Shown in pieces: positions 59,193-64,000 of a stretch of DNA of 64,000 nt. Both the position numbers and the translations under genes were made by a program. Source of the DNA: Lathyrus oleraceus (lineage: Eukaryota; Streptophyta; Magnoliopsida; Fabales; Fabaceae). Location of the stretch: positions 360,642,397-360,706,396 of the forward strand of contig NC_066579.1 in assembly GCF_024323335.1 (NCBI RefSeq). The letters run 5' to 3'. Numbering within the stretch: position 1 is the stretch's first letter; each line of letters starts with the position of its first letter. Below the pieces are notes generated by a model, which did no database searches, was not told the DNA's origin, and was given only the letters and a program-made list of their open reading frames with translations.

Positions 59193-60125
59193 GAGAGAAG
59201 ATGTCAGATGAAAAGTTAGTAAGGAAAATACTCAGGTCACTCCCTAAGAGATTTGCTATGAAAGTGACAGCCATAGAAGAATCTCAAGACATCTCAAATA
59301 TGAGAGTTGATAAGCTAATTGGATCCCTCCAAACATTTGAGATGGGAATATGTGATGGATCTGAAAAGAAAGCCAAGAGCATAGCCTTCATGTCAAACAC
59401 TGAAAGGGAAGATGAGGAAGGTGGTCAAGATATTGATGAAGATCTGGCAAATAAGGTAGCAATGCTGGGAAGACAGTTCAACAGACTCATGAAAAAGATA
59501 GATGTAAGATCTAAGGCCAATGTCAAGAACATCGCATCTGACATCAGTAAATCCAACCGTTTTGGAAGAAGAACAAGGTCTGAAGAAAAGCCCAAAGAAG
59601 GAAAAGAAGTTCAGTGTTATGAATGTGATGGGTATGTGTCGCATCACGCGAAAAACCGGCGGGAAAAGAAGAAACAACAGAGTCGCCACCGTGCGTTATT
59701 TATCCCAAAGAGGGAAAGGAAACGCTCAGAGTAAACCTGGAAAAAGCATGTGGTCTCGCGACCAAAGAGAATGGGATCGGGAGTCGGTTATGCGAAGGGA
59801 AGGTATTAGCACCCCTACGCATCCGTCGTACTCGACGGGATCCACGCACAATAGAAAGGAAAATGGTTGCTAAAACACTGCTCAAACACACACAAACATC
59901 GGCTGAAAGAGACACAAGAAACAAACAAGACTGAAACTGACTCGGCAGGATATCGCATCCTGGGCCTACTTAGTCTATCAGGCATAGACATCAGAGTCGA
60001 AGTAGTTCGGACTGGGGAAACGACACATGCTCGCTAGGATATCGCATCCTATGCATACGTATCTTCTCGGACGAGAGAAGAATCAGAGCATTCGTAGCTC
60101 GGCTGACACGCACACAAACAAACAC

Positions 60126-60300
60126 AGGCAAACGTGGAGCCTGACTGCCGATCACTGGACTTACATCAGCATCCGAACCAAAACACACACAAAGAGGCAA
60201 ACGTGGAGCCTGAATGCCAATCACTGGACTTACATCAGCATCCGAACCAACAAACCCACACTGGAACCCAAATGCCACTCGATGGACTTACATCAGCTTC
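60126..60300. repeat. 69-bp tandem repeat in long LTR
   Basis: AGGCAAACGTGGAGCCTGA starts at 60126 and 60195, followed each time by CACTGGACTTACATCAGCA. A third, partial and diverged unit ends at about 60300. Confidence 0.88.
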
Positions 60301-60610
60301 CAAGCACACAACAGACAAAACAAGTTAATAGGGAGTCGGGGACTCGAGCCTATAACTGTCAAGCACACACTCACAAAAAGAAAAAGGCGCCCGGAGAGAT
60401 CAGCTCATCTCCTGCCTACGTACCTCATCTGGTATGAGGATCAGGGCGACGTAGTTCCCCTACAGAGGGATACAGGACTAGCCTAACCAGATAACAGAGG
60501 GAGACACAACACTAGGGAGACTACGACTCGAGCCTAGATGTTATCATGCAAATCATCCCTAAGTTAAGGTTTCTAGCTAACTGGCACAGGGAGCCAGCCT
60601 ATCCTAGTTA

Positions 60611-60750
60611 TGACTTGCACCGGAAGCAAGCCACACACACATTTAACTTGCACAGGGAGCAAGCCAAGCAAAACCTAACTTGCACAGGAAGCAAGTCTAA
60701 ACTAAACCTAACTTGCACAGGAAGCAAGTCAAACAAACATACAAGCACAG
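60611..60750. repeat. Short tandem repeat (about 33-37 bp) in long LTR
   Basis: ACTTGCACAGGAAGCAAG-type units occur four times, with a fifth, shorter CAAGCACAGGTAGCACAC unit. Spacing varies by a few bases. Confidence 0.85.
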
Positions 60751-63512
60751 GTAGCACACACTATATACAAACAAGGGCTCACACAAGGGTTAGGTTTTAG
60801 TCGAGGGGTCATATCAACCTCAACAAACAAACCTCTGGAACTGGGTAGATGTTGCTCTTAACCTTGACATTGAGAGCCAAGGTGAAGCAGATGAAGGGTG
60901 AGTGAAGATGAGACTTCACAGCTCTTATCCCTGGCATGGGAGAGCTTAAGACAAGAATGTGTGGGTTCAGAAAGTGGGAACCCTTCTACACATTTGATAC
61001 TGACTCAACTGTACAATTGTACAAGATCTTGGGTTTGTATCTGCAATGCATCAACACAGTGGTGTGAGCAAAGCAGATGACACACAGAATAGCAGGGGAT
61101 AGGTTGCTTATCCCTTGGGTTCTGCCAATTGCCTCTTCACTTAGGAGGACTTTGGATATGTACAGGGACAAGATTTAAACATACACAAACATTGCCTCTT
61201 AAGGAGGACTTCAGACAGTTGCCTGGCCAAGTAACAGGCCAGGTCTTCCAGACTACATGAAGATTAGAAATATACCTCAATGCAAATTGCTTATATAAGC
61301 AAAGCAAAGCAAAAGTTCACGAGGAACTGAGCAACTAAAAGCACCTGAAATAGTCAAGCAGACATTAGTATACAACTTCAAACAAAGCAAAAAGAAACAG
61401 ACATCAACAGTTAATTAGAGGCAAATGGATGTGCAAGGCACAAGGCTTAAGGCATGTGAGCCAAGCCACCTACAAAACAAACAAGTTAAACAATGATATT
61501 CAAGCAAGTTCAATCAAAAATAATTGGTCTCATTGGTCATTTGTTGGTCAACCTGAAAACATGAGCTCAAATGTAAGTAACAGGACCACTAGGGCAAGCC
61601 TAGGGTCAAAAGAGAATGAAAAAGTCAAAACAGCAAAGGGCAAGCATTCCAAATCATGTTTAATCAATCAAGAAACAATCCCAATTGGGTTCATGTTCAT
61701 ATCATGCATCATCATCATTTCATAAGCAAAAGAAGTCAAAGCATGGCAAATGAGAGCTCATAGGAGTCAACAGAAAGACTTGCATCAAAAGTCAACTCAA
61801 ACATTTCCAAAAATCACCAAATAAATCATGATCAATCCTAACACATATCATGGTAAGCATGTCAAATTTCATCTCATTTGGACAAGTGGAAGGCAGTCAA
61901 TGAAAATCAGAAAGTCAAAGCAATTTTGAACATACTCAAAGAAGTCAACCAAACATGCATCAACTTAGAAAAATCATAAATCAGAGATGGTGTATGATAA
62001 ATGAATGGAACTAAAACCATGGCAAAGATGAGGATGTCTAGTTATCTCATGTAAAATTTCATGTCCATCTAATAAAGTATGAGAATTTCACAAATGAAAT
62101 GGCAACATGCATCACATGAGGTCAACATTTTGGTCAAACAGGGGAGAAAATCTCAAACAATTAGGAAATGCCTCAAATAATTCCACAAAAAATCACATGC
62201 CAACTAGACATATAAGAGCTCAATCATGCAAAAAATCAATTCATTTGGAGGTCAAGAAGCATGGATACAAAAATCATGAAGTTAGACATCATTGGTGTGA
62301 CACAAATTGTCACACCCTACTTCAAAAATTCACAACCCTCAAACCACATAAGATAAATTCATGATCTTTACATCAAAATAAACATGAGTGAGTCTGGTTT
62401 GAGCACAAAAAATTTCAAGTCCAAAAGATAAATCATGACCATTTCACAAAGGTTTTGGTAGAATGTACAAAATATGCATACATGTCACTAATCCTAATGC
62501 CAAACAAAAACCAATGATCACAAAATTCTGGAAAAATTATGATAAAAAAGTGGAAATCATGATGAACACAATGCAAAAATTCCCATGAGATTGGAATTAA
62601 AATGGATGAGATATGATTTTTACAAGTTGGAGATCAAAAATGAAATAAAAAACAAAAAAACAACATTATTCAATGAGACAAGGGCACGCTGGATGGCAGT
62701 TTTTGTAATTTTCTGGAACTTAAATGGAACGCAGCGTTCCGGATGGCCTGCGTGTCACACGCTGATTCGTTACATGGCCAAAAAACAACAGAAAACATGC
62801 AAGGCACGGCTTCATGGATCAAACACGATGCAATTAGGGTTCTAACACATTCAACATCAAAAATTTCCAGATTTTCAGCAAGAAAAAGTTGTAACCAAAA
62901 TCAACAATCCACATACCACTGCGTTCATCTCTTAATGCTCGTCAATAATCCAAGATCGATTTACCCTAATACGAACTAACAAGGATGAACCAAGCCAAAA
63001 CAAATTCACACATCAAACTTCAATCCAACATAACTTTCAAAATAACCAACCATTTTCAATCATTCAAAGCTCAGTGTGATCAGGGCAAGGAGATCTATAA
63101 AGTGTATAGCATGGATTAGAGAAAAAAGAGAATCGAATTTTTACTTGATTCTGAAGAAATGAATGCAGCAGTGGTTGTTTTGTGATGCCTTGCTAAAACA
63201 GATGTCCTATGACCCTCCAGATGATGAATGATGAAGATGGTTTAGCTCAAAGATGCTTGTTTTCGCTCGACACCAACTCTGCCATGGAAGGGTGGCTGTT
63301 AATGCAGCTGTGGTTCCTTGGCCTACAGTCAAGAATGATGCTCCAAAACTGCTTCCTGAATGATGATATATGATGATGCAAGGACCAGGGCTCGAATGCT
63401 TTTGGATTTTTTTGGAGAAAAGCTCAACAGTTCAGAAATGAGGTTTTTGGGAGAGAGGATTTTTCTGTCTTCAAATGGTGGCTGCTAGGGTTTCATTTAG
63501 CAGAAAAATGAT

Positions 63513-63521
63513 GTTTAAATA
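63513..63521 (-). promoter_or_regulatory. Possible TATA box of the second long LTR
   Basis: TATTTAAAC on the minus strand, followed downstream by GAAACCCTAGCAGCC. The position about 3.9 kb before the LTR 3' end is comparable to the solo LTR, where the box is about 3.4 kb before the end. Confidence 0.35.
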
Positions 63522-64000
63522 CTCTGTTTAAGGGTACAAATCACAGTCCATGAAAAGGTGGGATGAAGTTGGTGAAAAATGTACTTTTGGCCAATTTTCA
63601 AGCAAGTTAGGAATGGCTGTGTGTAATGCACGAAAATGACTTTGTAACATGACCAAAATATGATTTCTGAACATATTTGAATGGCCAAAGTGATTACAAA
63701 TGGTTATTTTAAAAGGTCAAAATCTCACTTCACTTGAAATTAATTCAAGTAAGTCAAAAAATGCCATTTTGATCCATGATGTTTTGGTGAGTGATGGTTA
63801 CATTTTTGGAAAGAGGAGGTCAAATGTGACTTGTTGGAAAAAAACCCCACCAAATTTGGCCAAATGGTTTGAGAGATATGGCCTTTTGAAGTTCAAAAAT
63901 TTCTGAAAATGATTTGATCATAACTTGCCAACCATACATGGGAATTAAGTGTTCTTGGACTTTTTGGAAATGGGAGAACAAGATCTTCAACTTTCATGTT

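Larger units (their letters stand above)
53834..59636 (+). pseudogene. Copia gag gene split by a solo LTR
   Basis: The first part, 53834-54316, begins MERYGGSVHRPPILDG and SNYDYWKPRM. It has one in-frame TGA (54092-54094, where Gly is expected before VDKNIF) and continues through KDAWDILKTTHEGTSRVKM to NAPGAIGE. After the LTR (54317-59192) and one target-duplication copy, the frame resumes with MSDEKLVRKILRSLPKRF (59201), the AFMSNTE region and a CYECDGY zinc-knuckle start at about 59615-59635, where a second LTR interrupts it. Coding continuity across the first insertion is exact once one copy of GAGAG is removed from consideration. Confidence 0.9.
59637..64000 (-). mobile_element. Second long Ogre-like LTR, opposite orientation, partial
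   Basis: On the minus strand the LTR 3' end at about 59637 reads ...TTTTTCGCGTGATGCGACA. Upstream are GGTGGCGACTCTGTTG, GCATAACCGACTCCCGA and GGGGTGCTAATACCTTCCC, the same order of blocks as in the plus-strand solo LTR. It interrupts the copia gag zinc-knuckle codons. The remainder to the window end is non-coding and extends beyond 64000, so whether it is a solo LTR or a full element is unknown. Confidence 0.75.

Noticed and set aside
60027..60486. Histidine/threonine-rich open frames
   Set aside because: They are produced by the 69-bp tandem repeat and low-complexity CACACA stretches in the second long LTR.

Overview
The window is plant nuclear DNA. It holds spliced genes with GT-AG and GC-AG introns, a plant-type cytokinin dehydrogenase, plant aldo-keto reductases, and several layers of nested transposable elements of both classes. 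The very long LTRs (one complete solo LTR of about 4.9 kb), the Ty3/gypsy Ogre/Tat-like LTR ends and the Angela/SIRE-like copia pieces suggest a legume, most likely tribe Fabeae (pea, vetch, lentil, Lathyrus). That placement is inference from repeat types; no species can be named from the sequence alone.

Only three host genes look intact. A five-exon cytokinin dehydrogenase (2885-5338, +) splices to 525 codons plus stop. Two seven-exon aldo-keto reductases splice to 341 codons (28044-29682, -) and 340 codons (42539-44196, +); they are paralogs pointing away from each other across a 12.9 kb spacer. A third AKR copy (38581-38828) is a truncated pseudogene inside a 1.67 kb direct duplication of the promoter and first exons of the plus-strand gene.

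Layout. 1-2820: AT-rich flank with a 45-bp tandem repeat and a CAA-type microsatellite. 2825-5706: the CKX gene, with related MITEs in intron 1 and directly 3'. 6800-11091: an Ogre-like LTR remnant interrupted by a hAT-type element (8073-10789) that itself contains a Helitron (8767-10628). 11092-15576: a young Ty1/copia element with 210-bp LTRs, perfect 5-bp target duplication and one in-frame stop. 16226-28005: a tandem array, on the minus strand, of a chimeric unit made of a CKX exon-1 pseudogene and a reverse-transcriptase-like pseudogene. Each repeat of the array has been hit by a different DNA transposon: a hAT carrying PDI exons, a CACTA element, and a 4.6 kb MULE carrying transposase-OTU and plant-mobile-domain genes. 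28044-44196: the AKR cluster with hAT, Stowaway, LINE and LTR debris. 45060-48420: a decayed MuDR-like transposase paired with a GRF zinc finger. 48437-64000: gypsy and copia debris, ending in a LINE broken by a copia element whose gag gene is split by a 4.88 kb solo LTR and then by a second, oppositely oriented long LTR running off the window.

The most notable structure is the CKX/RT-like chimeric array about 11 kb downstream of, and antisense to, the intact CKX gene, with three different class II superfamilies inside its three CKX-containing repeats. The gene-carrying hAT and the OTU/PMD MULE are the best candidates for closer study.
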